64,000 nt of DNA from Phycisphaerae bacterium (GCA_028279405.1 JANQNU010000020.1:62001-126000), one strand, 5' to 3'. Counted from the stretch's first letter, positions 16,183 to 25,018 are shown. A program made the numbers and translations. Notes: generated by a model not told the origin, from the letters alone.

Positions 16183-16587
16183 TCAGCCGGGCTTGCGATC
16201 GTTGATCCCGTGCGGGATCGGCTTTCCGTGGGAGTCGACGGAGACATACACGAGCGTCGCCGCGGTCACCGCGATGACCTCTTCGGGGCTCTCGAAACGT
16301 TCCGCCTCGACATCCACGCGAATCGTCATGGACGTCCGCCCGGCACTCAACAGCGACGTATTGAAGCTCAGCACGTCGCCAACGAACACCGGCTGCTTGA
16401 ACTCCACCTCGTGCATCGCGACCGTCACGAACTTGTCCGGCGTGTGTTTCCGCGCCTCGATCGCCCCGGCCTGGTCAATGTAGCTGAGGAGCACGCCGCC
16501 GAAGATCGTGCCGTGCGCGTTCGTGTCGCGCGGCATCATCATTACCCGAATCGCCGGGCAACGGCTCGCACCGTGATCGTTGCTCAT
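16183..16587 (-). CDS. Hotdog-fold acyl-CoA thioesterase
   Basis: The protein has 134 residues. 'MPRDTNAHGTIFGGVLLSYIDQAGAIEARKH' is the characteristic YciA/BFIT-type segment with a conserved Asn-Ala-His-Gly turn and the catalytic Asp in 'YIDQAG'. 'AMHEVEFKQPVFVGDVLSF' and 'TSMTIRVDVEAE' follow as expected. It probably hydrolyses medium or long-chain acyl-CoA. ATG 16587 has AAAGGAG immediately upstream, whereas a longer reading frame continues through the next gene. It is convergent with pilT, with seven bases between stops. Confidence 0.9.
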   Translation of the reverse strand: MSNDHGASRCPAIRVMMMPRDTNAHGTIFGGVLLSYIDQAGAIEARKHTPDKFVTVAMHEVEFKQPVFVGDVLSFNTSLLSAGRTSMTIRVDVEAERFESPEEVIAVTAATLVYVSVDSHGKPIPHGINDRKPG

Positions 16588-16624
16588 GGATCTCCTTTCG
16601 GCTATGCCGCGAACGGTACCCGGA

Positions 16625-17689
16625 TCATAGCGCGCCCGGCCCGGTGGGAAACGGCGCGTGCGGCTCCTGCTGGTACCAGAATGCGGTCGACGCGATCTCG
16701 TCCTCGAGCGGGCGAAACGTGTTGTCCGGCCACCAGCCAAGCGCCTGCACCGTCGCGCGCAACCGCGAGCGGAACCGTATCGGATCGGGAACGTGCCAGC
16801 GATACATACCAAATCGCGGCGGTCGATCACCATCGTACAGCACGAGCGGCAGACCGAGGTAAGGCCCGGAGTAGGGCACCTCGCGCTTGTGCTCGTCATA
16901 GAAACTCCAGGCGCCGCCGAAGTAGTCCTCCGTACCCGTACCGCAGATGGTCGGATGGTCGGCATCGTCGTCGTCCAGGAAGAACTTGACCTCGCCCTCC
17001 CCCCACCAACCCTCGGCGAACTGGGTCCACGCGAGGTAGGTCCCGACATAATGGCCCCGCCCCTCCACGCCATCGAGCAGAACATGCTCGGGGCAATCGC
17101 TCGTCGTGCGCGATTGTCGCCACTGGGCGTGAAACGTCGCGGCGTTGCCCGGCAGGCCACGCAGTGCATAGGTAATCTGGTAGAAAAAGTGCGGCAGATC
17201 CTGGCCGGTAGCGTTCTCGACCGTGATCCGCGCGGACTTGTGAAACGGCATCGGCCAGTAACAGTTCAGACCGCCACGCGGATTGACCGCGACGACCGCC
17301 GACTGCACCGGCCGATAGCAACCGTGACCGCAAGCGAAGAAGTCGCCTAACGGAACCGCCACCGACGGCGTCGACTCATCGTCCCAGTACATCCTGAGAA
17401 TCAACCCGGAATATGCCGGCTCATCGGTCGTAATCCAGATATGCTGAATGATGCCGGGGCCATCGATCTCGGCGATCGTGACGGTCGTGTCCGCGGCGAT
17501 CGGAATGAACGGCCGCGCCTTCCATCCCTTACCCAGACGTCTGGCCGGGCTGCCATCTTCGGGGTGTGCGCGCGCTCCGCCACCCCGTCTTCCGTCCGGG
17601 TTCTCGGCGGAAATGGATCGCGTCTCGGCATCGTCAAGCAGCCCCAGATTTCCCAGGTGCGGCCACAAATGAATCGATGAATCGTGCAT
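16625..17689 (-). CDS. DUF2961 (GH172-type) glycoside hydrolase-like protein
   Basis: This 354-residue protein shows the DUF2961 signatures 'ITTDEPAYSGLILRMYWDDESTPSVAVPLGDFFACGHG', 'GLNCYWPMPFHKSARITVENATG', 'WWGEGEVKFFLDDD', 'TICGTGTEDYFGGAW' and 'FGMYRWHVPDPIRF'. The family founded GH172, which includes fructofuranose and arabinofuranose-active enzymes; the two acidic catalytic residues are probably in 'GEGEVKFF' and 'GTGTEDYF'. No signal peptide is evident with start 17689, which has AAGG upstream. The substrate is not predictable. It follows the thioesterase gene on the minus strand but has no obvious partner. Confidence 0.85.
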   Translation of the reverse strand: MHDSSIHLWPHLGNLGLLDDAETRSISAENPDGRRGGGARAHPEDGSPARRLGKGWKARPFIPIAADTTVTIAEIDGPGIIQHIWITTDEPAYSGLILRMYWDDESTPSVAVPLGDFFACGHGCYRPVQSAVVAVNPRGGLNCYWPMPFHKSARITVENATGQDLPHFFYQITYALRGLPGNAATFHAQWRQSRTTSDCPEHVLLDGVEGRGHYVGTYLAWTQFAEGWWGEGEVKFFLDDDDADHPTICGTGTEDYFGGAWSFYDEHKREVPYSGPYLGLPLVLYDGDRPPRFGMYRWHVPDPIRFRSRLRATVQALGWWPDNTFRPLEDEIASTAFWYQQEPHAPFPTGPGAL

Positions 17690-18063
17690 AAACACCTTCG
17701 AGCCAGCGAGTGCGAACCGCAACACCAAGCCGCGTACAGTAATGGAATCCCGCAGGATTGGGAAACTCCCTGACGCTGCGCCGCGAGCGCCCCAGTGTGT
17801 GACAGGCGGGACCGGCACGCGCGCAACGGATGGTGCCCCACCCTTCTAGGATGGGGAACGTGTTTGGCGCAGCAAGTTAATGCGTCCGCCAGGTAGACCC
17901 GGGCACCAGACGATCTGCAATACCAGCCCAAGATGCCACGTAAGGGTGGGACGGGCGTCTCGGGCAGCAAGCTGCCGGGATGAGCCAAGCGTCTACGCCG
18001 CTTGCCCCAGCGAGAACGATCCCTGGAAACACAGGGTCTGGCGGGTGGCTCGCCCACCGACCG
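17690..18063. repeat. Intergenic region with decayed repeats
   Basis: A CTAG-centred hairpin repeat (CCCCACCCTTCTAGGATGGGG) lies at 17836-17856. A GGCAGCAAGCTGCC palindrome lies at about 17968-17981, and 'GGGACGGGCGTCTCG' resembles DNA flanking other repeat clusters. No gene is supported. Confidence 0.6.
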
Positions 18064-19233
18064 CTAGAGCGGGCGCAATGGCGAACGGTCCGTTCGGGCA
18101 ATCGCGAACTTGACCGCGGGCAACCGTTGGGCGAGCCGTTGCTGGAGGACGTCCAGCACGGGACGCTCGCTGGCGTAGTGGTCGAGGTAGACCGCCGTAA
18201 CGCCGCGCCGGAGCAGTTCGAGCGCCTCGTGATGCCGAAACTCGCCGGTCAACACAAGCGCATCGGGGTCCCGGAACGACCGCACACCAAAGCTTCCGGC
18301 CGCCGTGACGACGCGCGAAAAGGTCCGCCGCAGGTCGCCGACGACCGCGGCCCGTCGCAGGTCGACCCGCCCACCCAGTGCTTTCACCAGCGTGCTACCG
18401 CGGGTCGGCCGTCGCAACTCCCCGACACGTCCGAGCCCCACTGCCCCCCGGCCCGCAACTGTTGCCACGGGATACAGATCGAAGGCCGGCTCCTCGTACG
18501 AGTGACCGGCGTACAGCGCCCGCACGACGGGCGCCAGCCGTTTGGCCGGAACGACCATCTCGAGTCGGACCTCGTCGACATGTTCGAGTCGCTGGCGACG
18601 GCCGATGGTCGGATTGGTCGTTTCGTCGCCACGGAACGAGCCGCGGCCGTGCAACGCATAGCTGCACTCGGTGTACGCACCGATCACACCGGCGCCAGCT
18701 GCGGCAAGCGCCGCGCGCAATCCGTCGACCTCGGCATCCGGGACGAACACGACGAGCTTGTAGCCGGATTCGCGCTCGACGGAGACGTCCAGCGGGTAGC
18801 GGTCCGTGAGCGCGAACACGTCGAGCAAGACGTCGTTGGTCCCGCCGACGGCCACGTCCAATGCCGTGTGCAGTGCCACGATCGACGTTCGGGCGGCGAG
18901 CAGATCCGGAAACCGCCGGGTCGCGCTGTGGTCGTCCGTGATCCGCTGGATCGGCTTGAAGATCGGTGGATGGTAGAGGACCAGCGCGTCGGCCTGCTTC
19001 GCAAGCGCCTCGTCCGCAACCGCATCGGTCAGATCGATCGCGATCAACGCGCGTGAAACCGGCCAATCGGCGCTACCTGCCAGCAGTCCGACGTTGTCCC
19101 AATCCGCCGCCGCTTGTAGCGGCGCGATCTCGTCGACGGCCGTCACCAGCTCGTGCGTACTGCAAACCCGCCTCCGGCCGCCGGCATTCGCACCGCCCCG
19201 CTTCCGGCCGCTCGACTTACCCGATCGCTTCAT
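18064..19233 (-). CDS. Nif3-like dinuclear metal-centre protein
   Basis: This 389-residue protein belongs to the Nif3/YbgI/DUF34 family. It has 'QAAADWDNVGLLAG' near the start, 'LVLYHPPIFKP' and 'IVALHTALDVAVGGTNDVLLD' with metal-binding His/Asp, and at the end 'DALVLTGEFRHHEALELLRRGVTAVYLDHYASERP'. The middle domain ('ESGYKLVVFVPDAEVDGLRAALAAAGAGVIGAYTECSY') is the inserted PII-like module present in longer members. The N terminus is very basic. Biochemical function is still debated in the family. It overlaps the 3' end of the upstream pabC-like gene by 17 bases, indicating one operon. Confidence 0.9.
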   Translation of the reverse strand: MKRSGKSSGRKRGGANAGGRRRVCSTHELVTAVDEIAPLQAAADWDNVGLLAGSADWPVSRALIAIDLTDAVADEALAKQADALVLYHPPIFKPIQRITDDHSATRRFPDLLAARTSIVALHTALDVAVGGTNDVLLDVFALTDRYPLDVSVERESGYKLVVFVPDAEVDGLRAALAAAGAGVIGAYTECSYALHGRGSFRGDETTNPTIGRRQRLEHVDEVRLEMVVPAKRLAPVVRALYAGHSYEEPAFDLYPVATVAGRGAVGLGRVGELRRPTRGSTLVKALGGRVDLRRAAVVGDLRRTFSRVVTAAGSFGVRSFRDPDALVLTGEFRHHEALELLRRGVTAVYLDHYASERPVLDVLQQRLAQRLPAVKFAIARTDRSPLRPL

Positions 19234-20089
19234 CGCCGCACTCCCGCTTGATGGCGTCTTTGTACGCCGCTCCGAGCTGTCGGGTGATCTCGCCGGGCTT
19301 CTCGTCGGCGATCGGCTGCCGTCCGATACGCACGACCGGCATGATCTCCATCAGGCTGTTGGTCAGGAAGACCTCGTCAGCGTCCAGCAGGTCCTGCTGG
19401 GTGAGGTTGGCCTCGAGAGCTTCGATCCCCTCGGACTGCGCAAGCTCCAGCACGCACGCACGCGCGATTCCGGGAAGGATCGGCGTGTCCCGAGGAGGCG
19501 TCAGGACCTCCTCGTTCACCACCAGGAACACATTGCTGATGGCGCCTTCCGCGAGGAACTCCTCGGTCGTGAACCAGAGTGCCTCCAGCGCGCCGACGGC
19601 GTGCGCTTCCCGCAACGACGCCAGGCGCGAAAAATAGCTGGTTGTCTTGTGTCCGACGACCGGGTCGTTGCGATGCTGACGATAGCGCGACAGCACGGCC
19701 GTCACGCCCTTCAAGTACATTTCGTCGGGGTAGCGCCCGCCTGCAGAGGCCGACGCCACCACGGTCAGCCGCGCGGGCTCGTCCTCCAGGATGCGCAGCG
19801 ACCCAGTGGTGACCGTCAGTCGTACGCGAACGTCCGCCTGCTCACACGCGCCCACGACCTGTCGAACGGCGTCCTCCAGCGACTCGCTATCGGGCACCTC
19901 TGCCCAACCCAGGGCGGCAGCTGACGCCTGCAGGCGGCCAAGGTGATGCTCGAGTCGGAACACGTTGCCGCGATAGGCCCGCATCGTTTCGAAAAGGCCG
20001 ATCCCCTGCATGAAGCCCGAGTCGAACACGCTAATCTGCGCATCGTCGGCCGAAAGCAGCGTGCCGTTGACGCAAACCCATTCACGCAC
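19217..20089 (-). CDS. pabC: Class IV aminotransferase, probably aminodeoxychorismate lyase
   Basis: This 290-residue PLP enzyme of fold type IV has catalytic Lys 148 in 'VVGHKTTSYFSRL', the cofactor-phosphate region 'LAEGAISNVFLV' and 'TNSLMEIMPV'. The N-terminal 'GIGLFETMRAYRGNVFRLEHHLGRL' closely resembles PabC, which makes p-aminobenzoate for folate. D-amino-acid or branched-chain aminotransferase activity cannot be excluded. The presence of a PTPS-III-like enzyme about 8 kb away adds mild support for folate synthesis. It is co-directional and overlapping with the Nif3-like gene. Confidence 0.78.
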   Translation of the reverse strand: MREWVCVNGTLLSADDAQISVFDSGFMQGIGLFETMRAYRGNVFRLEHHLGRLQASAAALGWAEVPDSESLEDAVRQVVGACEQADVRVRLTVTTGSLRILEDEPARLTVVASASAGGRYPDEMYLKGVTAVLSRYRQHRNDPVVGHKTTSYFSRLASLREAHAVGALEALWFTTEEFLAEGAISNVFLVVNEEVLTPPRDTPILPGIARACVLELAQSEGIEALEANLTQQDLLDADEVFLTNSLMEIMPVVRIGRQPIADEKPGEITRQLGAAYKDAIKRECGDEAIG

Positions 20090-20271
20090 GTAAGTTGTCC
20101 TTTCTTCCGGCCGCCCTGGAGCGCACTTGACGGCCCCGGAGCAGCTGGGTCTGATAAGAGAAATTTTGCCCGCAGCGCCCAGTTCGCGGGTTTAAGAGTG
20201 CCATTTCAGCAACCGTTTTCGTATCATGGCCGCAATCGGGAGTTGTGGGAAGAAGAAGCACTGGGGATGGC

Positions 20272-21096
20272 ATGTTGCCAGACACCTTCAGCCACTTGAT
20301 GGAGCTGGATACCGAGCTCATCCGACTCGATTGCGCTGCGCTGCATATCGCGCGCGATGCATACCCCGGTCTGCGAATCGGCGCCTACCTGGAACGGCTC
20401 GACGCACTGGCCGACCGCGTGGCGGCCCGCCGCCCCGGCCTGTCGATCGATCAACGCTACGAAGCGCTGCGCGAGGTCCTTGTCGAAGAACTCGACTATC
20501 GCGGTGAGGGCCCTCCGGGCGCCGCCGATCCGGAGTTGTGTTATCTGAATCACGCGCTCGAGCGGAAGCGCGGAATGCCGATCACGCTTTCGGCGATCTG
20601 GATCGAAGTCGGTCGACGCCTCAAATGGCCGATCGCCGGCGTCGGGCTCCCCGGTCATTTTCTCGTCCGGATGGACGACCCCGAATACTACATCATCGCG
20701 GACCCCTTCGACGGCGGAACGACGCTCTCGCTGACCGACTGTCGGCGATTGCTCGACAAGCAATTCGACGGCGCCTTGGAATTCTCCGTCGACCTGCTGG
20801 CACCTGTCGATACGCGGACCATTCTGAAGCGGATGCTCGGCAATCTGCGAAACATCTACCTTCAGAGTGCCCGGTTCGAGCCGCTTCTACCGGTCCTGAT
20901 GCGGCTCTGCGCGGTCGAGCCCGAGAATGGCCGGCATTTGCAGGATCTCGCCGCCGTCTGCTGCAAGCTCGGCGATGTTCCCGGTGCCCACGCCTGCCTC
21001 ACCGAATACCTTCGGCGGATGCCCGAAGCGGCCGATATCACCATCGTCCGCCGAAACCTGAAACGGCTCGAAGCCGCCATCCACACGCGGAATTAG
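20272..21096 (+). CDS. SirB1-family transglutaminase-like/TPR protein
   Basis: The protein has about 274 residues. The central block 'YLNHALERKRGMPITLSAIWIEVGRRLKWPIAGVGLPGHFLVRM' is the SirB1 N-domain (transglutaminase-like fold), and the following 'IIADPFDGGTTLSL' and 'KRMLGNLRNIYLQSARFEPLLPVLMRLCAVEPEN' lead into TPR-like helices. Its exact biochemical role is unknown. ATG 20272 is used; a GTG at 20245 would add nine residues. No signal peptide is seen. It is divergent from the pabC-like gene. Confidence 0.85.
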   Translation: MLPDTFSHLMELDTELIRLDCAALHIARDAYPGLRIGAYLERLDALADRVAARRPGLSIDQRYEALREVLVEELDYRGEGPPGAADPELCYLNHALERKRGMPITLSAIWIEVGRRLKWPIAGVGLPGHFLVRMDDPEYYIIADPFDGGTTLSLTDCRRLLDKQFDGALEFSVDLLAPVDTRTILKRMLGNLRNIYLQSARFEPLLPVLMRLCAVEPENGRHLQDLAAVCCKLGDVPGAHACLTEYLRRMPEAADITIVRRNLKRLEAAIHTRN

Positions 21097-21200
21097 ACCC
21101 GGGCGGACGCGTTCCCGGAATTCGGGAACCCATGGGGCTTCCGGCCGTCGAATCCGCGTGCCCCGCCCGGAAAAAGCCGGACGCGAGCTCGGGAATCGGG

Positions 21201-21206
21201 TATGAT
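21201..21206 (+). promoter_or_regulatory. TATGAT -10-like element in a repeated 15-base context
   Basis: The sequence ATCGGGTATGATCGC (21195-21209) occurs again at 32091-32105 before another exported protein gene. No convincing -35 hexamer is present. It lies about 45 bases before the ATG at 21252. Confidence 0.45.
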
Positions 21207-21251
21207 CGCGGACTGCGGGGTAGGAGTCGTCCCCAGGCGAGGAGTGCAACC

Positions 21252-22040
21252 ATGATGCGTCTGATCGGAATCGCTTCGTTGACCGCCCTGACCGCCCTGA
21301 TGGTACCCTGGGCCACAGCCCAGTCCGCCAAGTCTCAGAACACACGCGCGTTATTGAACCAGCGAATCCCCGAGGTGATCTTCGAAGGCGCCCCCTTCGA
21401 GCAGGTCATGGAATGGGTGTCCGAATTCACCCAGGCCAATGTCGTCATCCGCTGGCAGGTCATCGAGGACGCCGGCATCGAACGCGACAAGCCGATCAGC
21501 ATGAAGGTCCGCAACCTCCGGCTGGCCCAGATCCTCTGGATGATCATGAACGAGGCCGGCGGAAGCGACGTCAAGCTTGCCTATCGCGCCTCCGGACAAC
21601 TTCTGATCATGTCCACCGAGGAAGACCTTTCCAAGGAAATGATCACCAAGGTCTACGACATCAGTGACCTGTTGGTCCGCGCCCCGCGATTCACCAACGC
21701 GGCCCAGCTCGATCCCGGTCAGGCCCTGCAAGCTGTCGCACAACAGGGCGGCGGCGGGTTCGGCGGCGGTGGCGGCGGCGGTTTCGGCGGCGGTGGCGGC
21801 GGCGGCGGCGGCCAGAACCTCTTCCAGAACACCAACCAGAACAACAATAACGAAGACTTCGCCAACCCGGCCGACGACATTCAGCGGATCATCGAGCTGA
21901 TTACCCAGACGATCGAACCCGACACCTGGGTCGAAGGCGGCGGCCTCGGCAGCATTCAATCGTTCCGCAACCTGCTCGTCGTCCGCAACACGATCCTGGT
22001 CCATCAACGAATCGGCGGCCCGATCTACGACGCCGACTAG
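21252..22040 (+). CDS. Exported protein with secretin-N-like domain and glycine-rich linker
   Basis: This protein of 262 residues has a signal peptide ('LTALTALMVPWATAQ'). Next comes 'IPEVIFEGAPFEQVMEWVSEFTQANVVIRW' with 'KVRNLRLAQILWMIMNEAGG', resembling the STN/secretin N0 domain that recognises an envelope partner. 'VYDISDLLVRAPRF' is another element found near secretin-like proteins. A Gly-rich run (about residues 165-188) and an Asn/Gln stretch separate a C-terminal 'IELITQTIEPDTWVEGGGLGSIQSFRNLLVV' domain. There is no secretin beta-barrel, so it is a stand-alone periplasmic protein. ATG 21252 has AGGAG 7 bases upstream, and a strong terminator follows. Confidence 0.75.
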   Translation: MMRLIGIASLTALTALMVPWATAQSAKSQNTRALLNQRIPEVIFEGAPFEQVMEWVSEFTQANVVIRWQVIEDAGIERDKPISMKVRNLRLAQILWMIMNEAGGSDVKLAYRASGQLLIMSTEEDLSKEMITKVYDISDLLVRAPRFTNAAQLDPGQALQAVAQQGGGGFGGGGGGGFGGGGGGGGGQNLFQNTNQNNNNEDFANPADDIQRIIELITQTIEPDTWVEGGGLGSIQSFRNLLVVRNTILVHQRIGGPIYDAD

Positions 22041-22064
22041 AACGCGACGACCACGCAATACACA

Positions 22065-22097
22065 GGGTGCGTTCCCGTCGGGGAGCGCACCCTTTTT
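22065..22097 (+). terminator. Rho-independent terminator
   Basis: The 12-base arms 22065-22076 and 22081-22092 pair (one G-T) around the loop GTCG and are followed by TTTTT at 22093-22097. It lies 25 bases after the stop of the secretin-N-like gene. Confidence 0.9.
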
Positions 22098-22131
22098 CAT
22101 TCGTCGACCGAATGGACCGCCCCGGACGCGC

Positions 22132-22620
22132 CTACGTCCCGGAAGCATCGTCCTCCAAAGCGTCCTCCGCCCCGGCCGGCTTGCCACACTCAGGGCAACG
22201 CTCAACCGTGTGTCGCAGGTCATAACCACACGCGCTACACGTCAGTGCGACTGTTCCGCGACGCGGTTCGGTAGCCAGCACGATCGCCGCGCCGGCAATG
22301 AGGTAAACGAGCGGAATCCGTAGGCGCAACCGATAAAGGGGTCCCTGAATCGTGAGCGCGGGCCGCACCGCCACACCAAACGTGGGAACAAGCCACGCGT
22401 AGACGGCGACGCGCTCGCCGATCCGAAACCACGGAGCGCGATACGTCGTCCTTTTCGCGACCGCGGGAAAGTCAGCCTGATACCACTCGACCTCGAACGC
22501 CCAAGACTCGAACCCAACCATGAAATCGCCGACCGCTGCGAACGGATGGAAGCAACTGACGATCGCAAATCCGCTACAGACAACCAACACGACGAGCGCA
22601 GCGAGCCGCCACCATGGCAT
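22132..22620 (-). CDS. Membrane protein with C-terminal zinc ribbon
   Basis: This 162-residue protein has a hydrophobic N-terminal segment ('LAALVVLVVCSGFAIVSCF'), a second hydrophobic segment ('LVYLIAGAAIVLATEP') and a C-terminal 'CSACGYDLRHTVERCPECGKPA' zinc ribbon with two CxxC knuckles. Proteins of this arrangement are frequent in planctomycetes, with unknown function. The reading frame is open up to an ATG at 22695, but those 25 codons are made by a dispersed repeat also found at 487-556. ATG 22620, with AGGA upstream, is therefore the more likely start. Confidence 0.72.
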   Translation of the reverse strand: MPWWRLAALVVLVVCSGFAIVSCFHPFAAVGDFMVGFESWAFEVEWYQADFPAVAKRTTYRAPWFRIGERVAVYAWLVPTFGVAVRPALTIQGPLYRLRLRIPLVYLIAGAAIVLATEPRRGTVALTCSACGYDLRHTVERCPECGKPAGAEDALEDDASGT

Positions 22621-23029
22621 CGAGCGTCCTGGTCCGTCAATGACAGTGCCCCCTGGTCCGCCAGTGTTCGTACCGCGTGTTTGATCAAGCGCCATGAGAG
22701 ACGTACCGCACTAGGGTGGAGCGGGCGTCCCGCTCACCATCGACCGCTCGCTTGCGCTCGCGGCTCGTTGCGTTGAGCGCCGGGTTCGCGCCGGGGCCTG
22801 TGGCGTAGACACAGGCCTCACAGAGGGAGCTTGCTCCCCCGCTCGCTTGCGCTCGCGGCTCGCATTGAAGCCTATGGCTTCCACCACGAGCCCCGAGCGC
22901 AAGCGAGGGGGCCAAGGTGCGTTGAGACAAACAGATCCCGTCGCTTGTGTTCCGGGCCCCGTCGCTTAAACGCGGTTCTCATCCCGGGAGCCGCTCCCTG
23001 TTCCGCTCAAGGAGCGCACCACTCCCCAC
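22621..23029. repeat. Repeat-rich intergenic region
   Basis: At 22626-22692 lies the inverted form of the CGCTTGATCAAAC/AACACTGGCGGAC element seen at 487-556. GC-rich repeat copies lie at 22744-22767 and 22839-22862 with an inverted copy at 22887-22907. GGGAGCTTGCTCCC is a perfect palindrome at about 22826. Near the next gene's stop, CGCTCC (22992-22997) pairs with GGAGCG (23011-23016). No gene is supported after 22695. Confidence 0.75.
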
Positions 23030-25018
23030 TTACTCCGGCCGGAAGCGGTAGAGCGGATCGTCCTCGCTGACGTCGTCCGCCGGCTCCCAACGAACGAACG
23101 CCTCAATCGCCTGATACTCGGGCAGCCCGAGTTCGTCATACACCGCCGCCGATCGGCGATTGCGCTCCTCGGCGCGTTTCCAGAACTCGCGCGTGTCCCA
23201 CGGGCCAGGGAAGAGCGCCCGGTCCTTCTGCGATTCGTGCTTGAAGATCGCCATCCGCTTACGATCCTCTTCGTCAGGGCTCAGCGGGACGGCCAGATCG
23301 ATCTGATGCGGCTCCCACTCCTGCCACGCGCCGCGGTAGTGCCATACCTCACAGTCCTTCATCCATGCAGCAGCGCGCAGCTTGATCAGGCCGGCATTGA
23401 TCGCTGCCAGGCAAACGCGGTGCGTCCCGTGCGGATCCGACAGATCGCCGGCAGCGTAAACATGATGCGGCTTCACACGCTCCAGCAGCTCGACAACGAT
23501 CTGCACGTCCGCTTCTGCGAGCGGTTTCTTCTTGACCCGCCCCGTCTCATAGAAGGGCATGTCGAGGAAATGGATGTTGCCCGCGGGCACGCCGGAGTAG
23601 CGCGCCGCGGCGCGCGCCTCGGTGCGCCGGATCAGCCCCTTGATCCGCTGTAGCTCGACGCTGTCGACCTCGCCTGGCTTCTTGGTCCGCATGAACGACT
23701 GGACCGCGTTCTTGATCTGGTCGGCCTGCTGCTCACTGAACAACTCGAAGGCATCGCAGAACTCCGCGACGAAGTCCGCGTGCCGCAGCGCCTCGTCGTC
23801 CCAGACCGCGATGTTGCCGGAGGTCTGGTACGCGACATGTACCTCGTGCCCCTGCTCGCACAAACGGATCAGCGTGCCGCCCATGCTGATGACGTCGTCA
23901 TCGGGGTGCGGGCTGAAGACGACTACCCGCTTCGGAAAGATGTCCGGCCCGTTCGCGACGTCCACGCCCTTGCCGGGCACGAACTTCGGCCGACCGGGCT
24001 TGCCGCCGGGCCATCCTGTAATGGTTTTCTGCAGCGCCTGGAAGACCTCGATGTTCACGCGATAAGCCGAGCCGCGCGCCGCGATCAGTTCCTGCAGGCC
24101 GTTTTCGTTATAGTCCTCGTTGACGAGCTTCAGGATCGGCTTCTTCTGCTTCTGGGCCAGCCAGATCACGGCGCGCTTTGTCGTCGGCTTGTCCCACTCG
24201 CCGTCGTGTCGACCGAGCGGCCCGAGCACCCACGGCGTCTTGATCGGCGTCAGCTCGCCGGCCGCCGCGGGATCGAGCAGGAATTGCGCGTCGTCATGCT
24301 GCTGCAGGAAACTGGCGGCGACCGTCGGCGTCATCGGCCCCTCCACCGCCTCGCGGACGACCCGCGCCTTCGCCTCACCAAACGCCAGCAGCAGCACGCG
24401 CCGGGCGTCCAGGATCGTGCCCACCCCCATGGTGATCGCTTGCCGCGGAACGTTCCACTCGCCGAAGAAATCGCTGGCCGCGTCGAGCCGCGTGACGCCA
24501 TCGAGCGTAATCAGACGCGTACGACTGCTCCGGGACGAACCCGGCTCGTTGAACCCGATATGCCCGGTCCGGCCAATGCCCAGAACCTGAAGATCGATGC
24601 CGCCGACGTCGCGGATCTTCTGCTCGTAGTCCGCGCAATGCGCAGCCACCTCGTCCAACGCCACCGTCCCGTCCGGGATGTGGATGTTGCGCGGGTCGAT
24701 GTCCACGTGATCGAACAAGTACTCGCGCATGAACCGGTGATAGCTCTGCAGCTCGTTGGGCTGCATCGGCCAATACTCGTCCAGGTTGAAGGTGACCACG
24801 TTTGCAAAGCTGAGCCCTTCGTCGCGGTGTAGCCGAACCAGCTCGTCATACACCCCCTGCGGGGTCGAACCGGTAGCCAAACCAAGCACTGCCGTCTTGG
24901 ACTGCGCGGCGCGCTCCCGAATCAAGGTCGCAATGGTTCCGGCGACCGCCTTGCTCGCGGCCCGACTGGAGTCGTAAACGTCAACGGGCATCCGAATGGG
25001 GTTCTGGTCGTTCATCAT
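23030..25018 (-). CDS. nagB: Glucosamine-6-phosphate deaminase fused to a LmbE/PIG-L-type deacetylase
   Basis: The protein has about 662 residues. The N-terminal third is NagB-like, with 'VLGLATGSTPQGVYDEL', 'TFNLDEYWPMQPNELQSYHRFM' and 'GIGRTGHIGFNEPGS' containing the catalytic His. The C-terminal part has 'VVVFSPHPDDDVISMGGTLIRL' and 'GDLSDPHGTHRVCLAAI', the zinc-binding signature of PIG-L/LmbE N-deacetylases. One chain could thus deacetylate an N-acetylglucosamine derivative and deaminate glucosamine 6-phosphate, but whether both domains are active is not known. ATG 25018 (MMNDQ) is a compromise; a GTG at 25054 is possible. The fusion is known in some bacteria. Confidence 0.87.
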   Translation of the reverse strand: MMNDQNPIRMPVDVYDSSRAASKAVAGTIATLIRERAAQSKTAVLGLATGSTPQGVYDELVRLHRDEGLSFANVVTFNLDEYWPMQPNELQSYHRFMREYLFDHVDIDPRNIHIPDGTVALDEVAAHCADYEQKIRDVGGIDLQVLGIGRTGHIGFNEPGSSRSSRTRLITLDGVTRLDAASDFFGEWNVPRQAITMGVGTILDARRVLLLAFGEAKARVVREAVEGPMTPTVAASFLQQHDDAQFLLDPAAAGELTPIKTPWVLGPLGRHDGEWDKPTTKRAVIWLAQKQKKPILKLVNEDYNENGLQELIAARGSAYRVNIEVFQALQKTITGWPGGKPGRPKFVPGKGVDVANGPDIFPKRVVVFSPHPDDDVISMGGTLIRLCEQGHEVHVAYQTSGNIAVWDDEALRHADFVAEFCDAFELFSEQQADQIKNAVQSFMRTKKPGEVDSVELQRIKGLIRRTEARAAARYSGVPAGNIHFLDMPFYETGRVKKKPLAEADVQIVVELLERVKPHHVYAAGDLSDPHGTHRVCLAAINAGLIKLRAAAWMKDCEVWHYRGAWQEWEPHQIDLAVPLSPDEEDRKRMAIFKHESQKDRALFPGPWDTREFWKRAEERNRRSAAVYDELGLPEYQAIEAFVRWEPADDVSEDDPLYRFRPE

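Noticed and set aside
20538-21251. Long upstream extension of the secretin-N-like protein
   Set aside because: It overlaps the SirB1 gene out of frame; a clear AGGAG and signal peptide occur at 21252.
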